A stretch of DNA of 64,000 nt from Globomyces pollinis-pini (taxonomy: Eukaryota > Chytridiomycota > Chytridiomycetes > Rhizophydiales > Globomycetaceae), in assembly GCA_025399215.1 (NCBI GenBank), contig MU621115.1, positions 1 to 64,000 of the forward strand, written 5' to 3'. A program made the position numbers and the translations under genes. Position 1 is the stretch's first letter; each line of letters opens with the position of its first letter. The notes below the pieces were generated by a model, which saw nothing but the letters and a program-made list of their open reading frames with translations, did no database searches and was not told where the DNA came from. Of this stretch, positions 10,154-19,784 are shown piece by piece.

Positions 10154-10567
10154 AAATGATCAGACGATCATGGAATTTCAAATTCCGAATTTGAAACTGT
10201 ATAGCTCCTTCCATGTTAATCTTTCATTACTTTTCCACTACGTTTTAGTGGGTGAGACAGCACTCGCTTCATTCCAAACCTCTGTATCAGAGTTGAACAT
10301 ATGCCAAATCGTAGTGTGACATGTCTTGCGAGTTGGACTGCATGTGATAGCCTGTTGGGACCTTAGAAACCCGTTCAAGAACCCGCCCGTTGGTCGGGCG
10401 GTTCTACACATGTCACTACTGAACCGTCTACCACTACCCTATAGAAACTGTTGCAACCCACAAAAACCTACAATATTGAAATTCAAAGTCATGGGACATC
10501 TGTGTTCAATGGCCGAAATGTATAAAGATGGAGAAAAATCTTCCACTAGAGAATTTTAACATTCTCA
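10154..10567. promoter_or_regulatory. Divergent promoter region, dehydrogenase / elongase 1
   Basis: 414 bp separate the start codons of two lipid-metabolism genes pointing away from each other. The region is locally GC-richer than its surroundings and contains the hairpin at 10378-10405. No coding frame is supported. Confidence 0.5.
10378..10405. promoter_or_regulatory. GC-rich hairpin upstream of elongase 1
   Basis: The arms AGAACC(C)GCCCG and CGGGCGGTTCT pair over 11 bp with one bulged C around a 5-nt TTGGT loop. It lies about 165 bp before the elongase start in an otherwise AT-rich genome. The right arm contains CGGGCGGT (10395-10402), which recurs upstream of elongase 2. An inverted regulatory binding site is plausible; this is inference. 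Confidence 0.5.
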
Positions 10568-11431
10568 ATGGACTTGAACATGTACTTCAATAGCGCGATC
10601 GATCGAGCAATGCATTTCAATACTCATGATTTTCAATTTGATGCTATGCCATTCTATTCTACACAATCCATGGTAACTACTGTGTTGGTGTACTTTTCCG
10701 TGATCTTTGGTCTGCAATCGATGATGAAAAACTTGTCTCCAATCAGAATCAATTCGATCTTTTTCATCCATAACGCCTTGCTCTCATTCGTCTCTTTGGC
10801 ATTACTCGCTTTGATGGTTCCAATGATCGCAGCTGATATATCTAAAAACGGTCTCTTTCACGCTGTATGTGGTCAATCTATGGGTTACAATAATCATTTG
10901 AACTTTCTTTATTATATCAATTATATGATGAAGGTAATGGTCACGTTTATTAATTGTTAGGTTTGGGAACTTGCTGATACCGTGTTCTTGGTTCTTCGAA
11001 AGAAGAAACTCGAATTTCTTCATGTCTATCATCACTCTCTTACCTTCCTACTCTGTGGTGTACAATTACGAGGAGCTACTGCAGTGGTAAACGTAATTCA
11101 TTTTCTAAGTATGTAGCAATGGGTTCCAATCACCATCAACTTGGGTATCCATGTGATCATGTATTATTACTATGCCAATGCAGCAGCAGGAATTCGTATT
11201 TGGTGGAAGAAATATTTGACAGTTGGACAAATCACTCAATTTGTTGTGGATATAGTGTTCATTTACTATAGTGCGTATATGCTTATGACTAGTCCAGGTA
11301 GTTGCCAAATGACTCCATTCTCTGGATACTTTGGTATGTGGGCAATTACCTCATATTTGGCACTATTTGTTCAATTCTATGCCAAAACGTACAAGGCTAA
11401 AAATTGTCCATCTGAAAAGAAGCAATTGTGA
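10568..11431 (+). CDS. ELO-family very-long-chain fatty acid elongase 1
   Basis: Spliced CDS of 268 residues with exons 10568-10933, 10961-11086 and 11117-11431 (introns 27 and 30 nt). ELO proteins are multi-pass ER enzymes that perform the rate-limiting condensation of malonyl-CoA with acyl-CoA. Seen here are the KVWELADT segment, the histidine box HVYHH, the [10 protein letters not shown] segment and MYYYYA. About seven hydrophobic segments run through the protein. The C-terminus is basic and ends KKQL, a possible ER-retrieval KKxx signal. It is duplicated in tandem (12196-13355). Confidence 0.92.
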
Positions 11432-12195
11432 TTAATAAAATTAGCGTGAAGTTCATATTTTATTTAAATTGGATAAATCTAATTGATCTCAAATTTTAGT
11501 GATATTATTTCACCAAATAAACTGATTTTCATTCATATAAATTGTTATAGTGCTGTAAACTCTTGTCCAAACCAATTGAAACTGGTTAGTTTCAATTTGT
11601 CTGTGGATAAAGACAGTTGCTTGCATGTGCATACTGTCGCGTTCAAGACGTCAATTCTACGAACTATTCCTATACCAAAGACTTTGTTTTTAAAGACAAT
11701 CACATGCTTAAATTACATTTTTTAACCAAAGTCACATTGCTTAACTTGTAACAATCAATTACGAAAAATTTACGGCCTACTGATTAAATGACACCGAATC
11801 CATTAGAGAACCCTTAAAATATCCAATTGTTCTCCCGTAGGTGACCATAATCCTACTATGTTTATTATTGAATGAACAATAGTTGAATGTCTTTCAAGTA
11901 AAATTTAAAGCTATGTTTTTTGAAATGGGCGTGTTAGTGGTAAGTTACAACCATTAGGATTTTTCTGTTGAATTGGTTGATACCAATTATTTCCAACCTG
12001 ATAGTATAAAAACTACATTGTTTCCGTTTTGTAAGCGGGCGGTGGGATAAACCACCTTTCCAAGCGGTCAAATATTCGACAATTAGATTTGTGAAATGAA
12101 GGGGTTGAGCAGAGGCGGCTCCCGTGCCATTCATTTAATTTATTTAAAAAGAAACAACAATCGTAATATAATTTCATCATTACAAAATTCAAATC
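11432..12195. other. Intergenic between tandem elongases
   Basis: 764 bp containing the 3' end of elongase 1 and the promoter of elongase 2. Frames at 11483-11725 and 11934-12134 have no support. The only notable feature is a GC-rich patch at about 12030-12060 carrying CGGGCGGT and a small GTGG...CCAC hairpin. Confidence 0.5.
12036..12043 (+). promoter_or_regulatory. CGGGCGGT element upstream of elongase 2
   Basis: The octamer occurs 153 bp before the start of elongase 2 and 166 bp before elongase 1 (10395-10402), although the surrounding leaders do not otherwise align by eye. Shared position and sequence suggest a common regulatory site. It is short, so chance is not excluded. Confidence 0.35.
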
Positions 12196-13355
12196 ATGTC
12201 TGCGTTAGATTTGAATACTTATTTCACTAGTGCTTTGAAAGAAGTTTTGAATTTCAATACTCATGATTTTCAATTTGATGCTATGCCATTCTATTCTACA
12301 CAATCCATGGTAACTACTGTGTTGGTGTACTTTTCCGTGATCTTTGGNNNNNNNNNNNNNNNNNNNNNNNNNNNNNNNNNNNNNNNNNNNNNNNNNNNNN
12401 NNNNNNNNNNNNNNNNNNNNNNNNNNNNNNNNNNNNNNNNNNNNNNNNNNNNNNNNNNNNNNNNNNNNNNNNNNNNNNNNNNNNNNNNNNNNNNNNNNNN
12501 NNNNNNNNNNNNNNNNNNNNNNNNNNNNNNNNNNNNNNNNNNNNNNNNNNNNNNNNNNNNNNNNNNNNNNNNNNNNNNNNNNNNNNNNNNNNNNNNNNNN
12601 NNNNNNNNNNNNNNNNNNNNNNNNNNNNNNNNNNNNNNNNNNNNNNNNNNNNNNNNNNNNNNNNNNNNNNNNNNNNNNNNNNNNNNNNNNNNNNNNNNNN
12701 NNNNNNNNNNNNNNNNNNNNNNNNNNNNNNNNNNNNNNNNNNNNNNNNNNNNNNNNNNNNNNNNNNNNNNNNNNNNNNNNNNNNNNNNNNNNNNNNNNNN
12801 NNNNNNNNNNNNNNNNNNNNNNNNNNNNNNNNNNNNNNNNNNNNNNNNNNNNNNNNNNNNNNNNNNNNNNNNNNNNNNNNNNNNNNNNNNNNNNNNNNNN
12901 NNNNNNNNNNNNNNNNNNNNNNNNNNNNNNNNNNNNNNNNNNNNNNNNNNNNNNNNNNNNNNNNNNNNNNNNNNNNNNNNNNNNNNNNNNNNNNNNNNNN
13001 NNNNNNNNNNNNNNNNNNNNNNNNNNNNNNNNNNNNNNNNNNNNNNNNNNNNNNNNNNNNNNNNNNNNNNNNNNNNNNNNNNNNNNNNNNNNNNNNNNNN
13101 NNNNNNNNNNNNNNNNNNNNNNNNNNNNNNNNNNNNNNNNNNNNNNNNNNNNNNNNNNNNNNNNNNNNNNNNNNNNNNNNNNNNNNNNNNNNNNNNNNNN
13201 NNNNNNNNNNNNNNNNNNNNNNNNNNNNNNNNNNNNNTAGTTGCCAAATGACTCCATTCTCTGGATACTTTGGTATCTGGGCAATTACTTCTTACTTAGT
13301 CTTGTTTGTTCAATTCTTTTCTAAAACGTACAAACCCAAGAAGAAGATAGATTAA
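12196..13355 (+). CDS. ELO-family fatty acid elongase 2 (interior in assembly gap)
   Basis: The N-terminus (12196-12347) and C-terminus (13238-13355) are visible; the interior is an 890-bp run of N. The first ~17 residues differ from elongase 1, then about 95 bp before the gap are identical to it. After the gap the sequence resumes at the position matching elongase 1 base 11299, first near-identically and then diverging. The C-terminus ends KPKKKID, basic like elongase 1 but without the KKxx end. The copy is probably functional but the gap prevents verification. The gap exceeds the matching elongase 1 segment by about 300 bp, so its size may be an estimate. Confidence 0.75.
12348..13237. other. 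Assembly gap (890 N)
   Basis: A run of undetermined bases inside elongase 2, flanked by sequence identical or nearly identical to elongase 1. This is the usual outcome when a recent duplicate collapses during assembly. Any frame read through it is meaningless. Confidence 0.98.
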
Positions 13356-13537
13356 ATCGTTGATTATTATTGGGTAGTAATAAAATTATTGTAGCATTTC
13401 AATGAGTGATTTCCTTTTGATGTCCATTGTGTGAACTGTCTCAGTTGGAATTGAATTAATTAGTTTCATCGATCATTTAGTAGTTTATTCTGATTACATA
13501 GCACAAGCATGTTATGTTACATACATATAAATATGAA

Positions 13538-14408
13538 TTAGGTTTCATTTGTTGCTGGTACAATGACGCTCTTCAAAAATTCTCCCAATATAAAACCAGT
13601 CAATCCTGTTTATGAATAATAGTCAATATAAATACCCCAGATACGATGGCCATCGATATTCCAAGAAGGAATGACCCAGCTAGAATCTCGAAAAGATTCC
13701 ATATCACCAGTTTTCAATAATTGGTCTATTGGAACGGTGAATATACTCTCAACTTCATCAGTGTTGAATTTCAGTAAACTTGGACTTATGATCCCCAAAT
13801 CTCCTTCGATATGTCAGAAAGCAATTCATGTACCTATAACAGCGGTCACTTTCATGGGGAGGTATTTACCTATAACTGCTGTCACTTTGGTGGAGAGTGA
13901 TTTGTTGGGAAGGGAAATAAATGGACCAAGAACGTTAACATTTGTTGGGTGTATTAGAATCTCTTCATGAGTTTCCCTCAATGCTGTTACAGTTGGATTT
14001 TCGTCTTCGGGGTCGGTATTTCCACCAGGGACTAAATTGTACATCAGACCTAAAATAATATCTTACAGCTATAATGCTTTAATACAGTTTTGATTACCTA
14101 ACTTCACCAGTATGAGTTCTCAGTTTACTTGATCTGACAGTAAACAATATACTAGCAATTCCCTATTGAATCAGATATAGTATCGATACATCCACAGTGC
14201 ATAAAGGTAGCAATACCGCAGCTTCTTTTGGAGGGTTCAATTTATATTTCCAAGATTTTGTCTTTGGTTTATAATTCTGAATATAGTATTTGTATTTCTC
14301 TAAATTTGCAGGATTTATTTGTACTGGTCTAATTGTAGGATCCAAAACAAAGGGATTCAGACTGTAACTTCTACTACGTAAAAAGTATTTCAAATGGTTT
14401 GGTTTCAT
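13538..14408 (-). CDS. Nudix hydrolase, CoA-diphosphatase (PCD1/NUDT7) type
   Basis: CDS of 241 residues, or 229 if an upstream alternative donor is used. The N-terminal exon ends in AAVLLPLC; LRTHTG precedes the Nudix box (GGNTDPED...ALRETHEE), the order seen in peroxisomal CoA diphosphatases that cleave CoA to 3',5'-ADP and acyl-phosphopantetheine. NTDEVESIFTVP and HRIWG follow, as in that family. The last intron (30 nt) is clear and the gene ends in a TAA at 13538-13540. The junction before the Nudix box is uncertain: a 58-nt intron keeps frame but loses two residues of the usual GEV motif. Two tandem copies of a splice donor lie at 13864-13888 and 13828-13852. Confidence 0.85.
13828..13888 (-). 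repeat. Tandemly duplicated exon end with two splice donors
   Basis: Read on the minus strand, 13888-13864 and 13852-13828 are 25-nt copies offset by 36 nt, with three mismatches. Each ends in the motif TTATAG followed by GTA. Both can serve as donor for the next acceptor at about 13804. Using the proximal donor adds 12 residues in frame, so the outcome is a 12-residue protein difference. Confidence 0.75.
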
Positions 14409-14565
14409 GGGTTAAAAAAGAAATGAAATTTGAATTCTTTTGGATACTTGACAAAGTTCTTTGAATTACCGGATTAATGATCTAATCGTTTACTAAAGAA
14501 CTCTCTATTGATTCAATTGAATTGTCCGAAAATATTGGATTCAATTTTTTACCTTCAAATTTGTA

Positions 14566-15730
14566 ATGGAATCAGAGAATTTACCTTGGATTGAAAAATA
14601 TAGACCAAAATTGTTAAAGGATATTGTAGGAAATCAAGATACTGTTCAAAGATTATCAGTGATTGCAAAAGAAGGGAATTTACCAAATATCATTCTGTCT
14701 GGTGCTCCTGGTATTGGGAAAACAACTTCAATTCATTGTCTTGCTCATGAATTACTTGGTGCTGCATATAAAGATGCTGTTTTAGAATTGAACGCTTCAG
14801 ATGATCGGTACACAGATGGAAATTGACAGTATAGTGGTATTGAAGTGGTGAGGAATCGAATCAAAATGTTTGCTCAGAAAAAAGTAACATTACCGGCTGG
14901 AAAGCATAAGATAATCATCTTGGATGAAGCAGATTCAATGACAACTGCCGCTCAACAAGCAATGAGAAGAACCATGGAAATCTATTCAACTACTACTCGA
15001 TTTGCATTAGCTTGCAATCTATCAAGTAAAATCATCGAACCTATCCAGAGTCGATGTGCTATATTAAGATACACCAGATTGTCTGATGTGGAACTATTGC
15101 ATCGACTAGTACAAATATGTGAAGCTGAAAATGTATCAATTATAGTATATTTTTACAAATTAGGTCAAATACACCAACGAAGGACTAGAGGCGATTGTAT
15201 TTACATCTGGTAAATGTCAAAAACTAATTATTGCTAGAGGGAGACATGCGGCAAGCAGTAAACAATCTTCAATCTACACATTCTGGGTTCAGTTTGATAT
15301 CTCCCGAAAACGTTTACAAAGTTTGCGATCAACCTCATGTTTGAAGCCTCTCATGACTAATGTTAGCCTGTATCTATTCAAGCAGTGATACAGTATTGTA
15401 TCGAATCCAAAGTAGATGATGCCTTAAACCGTTTGAACGAAGTTTGGGCACAGTAATGGATGGAATTTTTCTAAACATATAGGTTAATAACATCACATTA
15501 CTGATACTCAGGGGTTTTGCTTCAGTTGATATCGTTACAACCTTTTTCAAAGTCGCCAAGTCAACTGAAATGCCAGAATTTTTAAAGTTGGAATTTATCA
15601 AAGTATCTCTATCTTGAACTGATTTGCATAGGAAATTGGATATACTCATATGCGGTTATTGGAAGGATGTCAATCACAACTACAAATTAATGCCTTAGTC
15701 GCTAAACTTGCTAAAATCAACTTAAAATAA
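14566..15730 (+). CDS. RFC2: Replication factor C clamp-loader subunit (RFC2 of animals, Rfc4 of yeast)
   Basis: Spliced CDS of 320 residues with six introns (27, 31, 28, 28, 59, 29 nt). It is an AAA+ ATPase subunit of the pentameric clamp loader that places PCNA on primed DNA. Seen in order: [10 protein letters not shown], Walker [19 protein letters not shown], Walker B LDEADSM, the SRC arginine-finger motif (IQSRC), sensor-2 region [11 protein letters not shown], and the C-terminal collar helices ([13 protein letters not shown]). The length matches the family. The fifth intron (15453-15511) is unusually long for this genome and contains an internal ATATAG acceptor that would put a stop in frame if used. 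Human numbering is used for the symbol. Confidence 0.95.
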
Positions 15731-16120
15731 AAATGCAGATATCTGACCACAAATTCATTTACGTTGTTACGTTTTAGGGATCGATAGTATACGCACAATA
15801 AACAGTTGAGAATACGACATAATGATTCACGTTATTTTAGTGTTTGGTGAACAGCCTGCCATACAACATGCAATGTAAGATGCGTGATTATAAGCTAAAA
15901 ACTGAAATTGACACCACGCTGAATTTATCGATTCGGGGTCTCGTTTTTGGAGGTTCAGTAGTTACAGAACCACCACATCCTTTTAGCATGTCGTTACATT
16001 GATCATATGAGATAGTCGATTCAATTACGGAGTTACTATGGATTGAATTGTATAATTTTCTAGTTTTAATTGGTACTCGATTGAATTGTAAAAAATTGTT
16101 TGAAAAATAAAACCAAATCA
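15731..16120. other. Intergenic between RFC2 and PTH2, possible tiny minus-strand gene
   Basis: A minus-strand frame ending at 15888 has coding-like composition (motif KGCGGSV, TEPPKTRP). A GT-AG interval of 23 nt would extend it to a stop near 15812. I cannot place a start with confidence and recognise no family, so I do not call a gene. A short plus-strand frame from 15821 (MIHVILVFGE) is equally unproven. Confidence 0.2.
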
Positions 16121-16781
16121 ATGGATGTTGTGCTAGAGTTAATATTTGATGAAAAATGGATTGAAGAGAACCAGCATCTAGTGACTTTCTTGAATGGAAT
16201 TGTGATTGGATTGGCTGTTTGTTACGTCTTTATCTTGACCATTCGAAAAGTATTCATTTGACTCTGATTGTTAGAACTCAAAACCACAACACATTCAATC
16301 TGAGTTTAAACCATCTAGTGATGAAGATGATGATTGTAAAATGGTATGATGATATCAGCTTCAACTCGTAGGTTTTATTGGTGCGAAATGATTTAGGAAT
16401 GGGAAAAGGGAAAGCTGCAGCTCAATGTTGTCATGCTACTTTAGCAGCTTACAAAAAATCTTTGAATCATTCACAACAGACTCGAGATTGGCTTCACTCT
16501 TGGGAAACTTTTGGACAAGCAAAGATCACATTAAAATGTCCTGATGAAGATACCTTGTAATTTTTCAGACTTTAGGTTTATCAATTAGGCTAGAATTACA
16601 AAAGAAGGCGAGAAAGGAAGGATTAATAGCCTGCAGTATTCAAGATGCTGGTCGAACACAGATTGCAGCTGGATCTAGGACAGTTTGCGCTATTGGACCA
16701 GGTATGTACGCTAATGTTACTGATAAGAAAGGACCTGCTGATTTAATTGATAAAGTGACTGGTCATTTGAAGTTATACTAG
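16121..16781 (+). CDS. PTH2: Peptidyl-tRNA hydrolase 2
   Basis: Spliced CDS of 181 residues with four introns (25, 28, 32, 30 nt). It hydrolyses peptidyl-tRNA released from stalled ribosomes. An N-terminal hydrophobic segment (residues 24-42) anchors it as in human PTRH2 (Bit1), which sits on the mitochondrial outer membrane. An acidic linker (SSDEDDD) follows, then the catalytic domain with [49 protein letters not shown]. The fourth intron (30 nt, within the IGPG codons) is a multiple of three and has no stop, so its retention would insert 10 residues into a conserved loop. The family normally has no insertion there, which supports splicing. Confidence 0.95.
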
Positions 16782-16880
16782 ATTTTACGCAATATTTATG
16801 TATTGCTGAATAGTAATATAAAACCATAATAATATTCAACGAATCCTTTTATTTAAGAAAAAGAAATGATTGTGTTTTCT

Positions 16881-18078
16881 TTAGTTGGGTTTTAGAGTAT
16901 CAGTCCAAGTTTTTAAAATATAATTGTCTACGATGGTACGTTTAATAAAAGCAGTTTGCTACAATCAATCATAAAAATAATACCATAAGTTGTTGTGGGT
17001 GTGGTCTCGCGTTCACATCTTTAGTCAAACAAAGGACACAAAACTCGTCGAATTCAGATGTAAAGATACCTTTAGGTAAGGTTGGACTAGGTTCCTGAGT
17101 AATGAACTGCATCATATCAAAGGCAGTTGCCATAGCTTCCACTGGAAATGGAAATTTAGCCAACGCAACTTCCATTATTGTTAATCCTAAACTCCACACA
17201 TCTGAAGCTGGTGTACATGGTGACCCTTCCCTGATTCTTTCTGGCTATACAAAATGAAATCAAAATATCATTACAGCCAAGAAACAGTTAGTTCCTACAA
17301 ATGTATCTGCAACCGTATTATTAGTTTCTTTGGAAATTCCAAAATCGGCCAACTTTGCAAATCCTTCTGAACACATCAATATATTGCCGGGTTTAATATC
17401 TACAGTTTCAACATATCATCTACATACCGCGATGAACAATTTTATGATTTTCATATAGATAGATTAAACCTTGCAAGATTTGAACTGTAATTCCAGCAAC
17501 AGGTATTTCAGGAATAGGACCATTTTTTGCATATATAGTTTCCAAAGTTCCCAAATCCATATATTCCATCATAATTGAAATATCATCATTACCCAAAAAT
17601 GCACCTAGAAAAGATACAATATATGGATGTCTACACATTCGCATTATTCTCAACTCTCTTAGAATTGATTTTTCAATCTTGTCTTGATTTTCATCTGTTG
17701 CTGCTAATTTAATCACCTACAATCAAATCAGATATTTAAGATTACTTTTCTAGCCATTTTCAAACCAGTAGGACGATGTAATACTTTGGATACAGCTCCA
17801 CCTGAACCTTGACCTAAATTAGCCATAAATTCTAAATCCTCAATTTTGAATTCATATTTTGAATCTTTACGTACATTAGCATCATTTAATTTTTTAGAAT
17901 TTTTTGTATCTTGAGTATTGGGTTCAATAGGTACAGATAACGTTGATAAGGATCCAACAGATTTCAGTTGTGGAGCGCCAACTCGTTTACGAGATAATCC
18001 TGGTGAATGAAATGGTGATCCACCAGCTGGAATGGATAATTGTTGAGTGCTTGATATCGGAGGAGGATTAATACCCAT
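16881..18078 (-). CDS. MAP kinase kinase, Ste7-like
   Basis: Spliced CDS of 361 residues with four introns (29, 28, 30, 25 nt). The ATG at 18078 (MGINPPP) is preferred over an upstream in-frame non-ATG extension. A Ser/Pro-rich leader of about 85 residues precedes the kinase domain: Gly-rich loop LGQGSGGAV, Lys in KMARKVI, MMEYMDLGTLE, catalytic HRDIKPGNI, DFG (ADFGIS), activation segment with Thr/Ser sites before VADTFVGT, APERI, SDVWSLGL. MAPKKs phosphorylate Thr and Tyr in MAPK activation loops. MEYMD and VADTFVGT favour the mating/filamentation class (Ste7/Fus7) over Pbs2 or Mkk1. An osmosensor Sho1, which in yeasts feeds Ste11 into Pbs2 and Ste7 branches, is encoded at 43281-44272. Confidence 0.9.
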
Positions 18079-18842
18079 TTTTTTTAAAATGTAATGAAAT
18101 AAGATTATCAAATCTCTCTTGTTTGTATTGGTTTATTGTTTACATGATATCCTCCTCCCTTTGTCTTTCACATAGAACACTTTCCATCTGAATTTTAACA
18201 CTAATACATCCATGTATTATCATTGAATTCAATTTTATTAACGTTATTCATACTGTGTTGTTTAAATCGTATAGCCACATTAATCACAACTCAAGAATGA
18301 CTTGATTTTATCATTTGCCACTATGCAAATGACGTTCATTTCTATTATAGGCAACAAAATCAACAAGTCTTCATTTTAATAATGAACTATACAAATTAGA
18401 AAAGAAAGAATTAAAATTGATGATTTTACAATCAGTAATCATTACATCGATTTCATTTGGGGTTCTCTTGTTTTTCGCGTTTGTGGTTTGGTGGCACTTG
18501 TAACCACACAAAACGAACAAAGAGACTAGAATTCCGTTGGCTCAGCTTTTAAATTAAAAAATATTTCGTTGTCTTTTTGGATATCATGAATGGTCGAACT
18601 TGATACATTTCCAAGTTGTTTGAATGTCTTGGTCTTCTTTTACACTCACAGACAGATCAATGCGTCCGAAAAAGACTCGGCTTAATCACATTCAACAGTA
18701 ATGTGATTAACAAACAATAATAAGCAATCTCAAAACGTTGATTAACAAAAGTTCAGTGAATTTTTTATATTTTATTAAGACATAACTAAAATTTTGAATT
18801 AAGTATTAAGAGGTGTGTACAGAAAGGAAAAAAAACACAAGT
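18079..18842. other. Intergenic, upstream of MAPKK and downstream of GATA gene
   Basis: 764 bp, AT-rich, with no supported frame. It should hold the MAPKK promoter (just above 18078) and the GATA-factor 3' UTR. No RNA gene or repeat seen. Confidence 0.5.
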
Positions 18843-19784
18843 TTAACAGGCAATGGAGCGGAGAGTGTTCCAGCAGTCTTCAGTAACATCCAAAACAGTC
18901 ATTTCTACATCCATATTAGCTTTCATGTAATAAGCCATTTTAGGAGCAAAACATTGGGCCAACACAGTCTGAAATTCTATAGTACGGTGGGCAGGTAATC
19001 TTTCTAGTAAGTCGGCAAATTCGTTAGTCAAAATTTGCATTTTAGTCATTTGATCCATTGGTTGAGTCAAAGCGACTTGTAAAGGAGTCATGACTTGTTG
19101 TCTTGGAATTTCTGAAATGACTGGGAATTGGTTGAAGGCAATAGAATCAATAGGTGAATGGACCCCATTGTTGTTGTTCATGAGGAGAGATGATGAGAGA
19201 GTAGGTACAAATGAAGGCATGGAATAAGTTTGGTTGGAGGAGAATGTGTTGGATAAACCAATATTTACATTGACGATATCGTCTTTTACAGGGGATTGCA
19301 AAGGAGTGAAGAGTTGCTTTTGCTTCTTGACGGCATTGCGGGCCTTAGGAGTACGTTGTTCAGGGAAAAAGTCCTTTTCTTTACGGTAAGCTTTAACAGG
19401 AGAAACAGGAGACTTAGGAGAGATTGGAGAGTCCATAGTTTTAGCTTTCTTTTGTTGGGTTGTGTTTCCTGCTTTACACAAATGATGACGGTTTTCACCA
19501 GTATTTAAGATTTTCCCTCTTCTCCATTTAACCCCACAAGAGTTGCATAAGTTTGTAAAGTTGGCAGGTCCATGTCTCCACATTGGAGTTTGAGTAGCAC
19601 CACAATAATTACAACGACGAGTAGTTCCAGTGTTATCGAACACTAGCGGTTTAGGTTCTTCATCCAAAGCATCAGCTTTTCTTTTTGGAGAGGTAGGCAA
19701 GGCTGAAAGAGTAGGTGAAGGTAAACCATTAGGAGTCAAGTCAGCAGTTTGAATGGTGAGTTTTGTAGGCTTTGATAAGTTCAT
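18843..19784 (-). CDS. GATA-type zinc finger transcription factor
   Basis: An intronless 313-residue protein. One GATA finger with cysteines at 58, 61, 80 and 83 (C-x2-C-x18-C-x2-C) contains CGATQTPMWRHGP and LCNSCGVKWRRGK, so DNA binding to GATA-like sites is expected. Several SP sites follow (SPISPKSPVSPVK), possible proline-directed kinase targets, with basic patches that could be nuclear localisation signals (KKQK). The middle is Ser/Asn-rich. The C-terminal ~90 residues (MTPLQVALTQP to the end) are less repetitive and may form a separate helical domain. The finger resembles those of fungal regulators and plant GATA factors with the WRRGK end. Targets cannot be inferred. Confidence 0.92.
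   Translation of the reverse strand: MNLSKPTKLTIQTADLTPNGLPSPTLSALPTSPKRKADALDEEPKPLVFDNTGTTRRCNYCGATQTPMWRHGPANFTNLCNSCGVKWRRGKILNTGENRHHLCKAGNTTQQKKAKTMDSPISPKSPVSPVKAYRKEKDFFPEQRTPKARNAVKKQKQLFTPLQSPVKDDIVNVNIGLSNTFSSNQTYSMPSFVPTLSSSLLMNNNNGVHSPIDSIAFNQFPVISEIPRQQVMTPLQVALTQPMDQMTKMQILTNEFADLLERLPAHRTIEFQTVLAQCFAPKMAYYMKANMDVEMTVLDVTEDCWNTLRSIAC

Noticed and set aside
12205..13284. Long frames through the elongase 2 region
   Set aside because: They run through 890 undetermined bases (N) and carry no information.
14600..14830. Apparent early stop in RFC2 after LNASDDR
   Set aside because: The stop lies in a 27-nt intron (14807-14833 approx.); removal gives the expected RGIEVVRN continuation, so the gene is intact.
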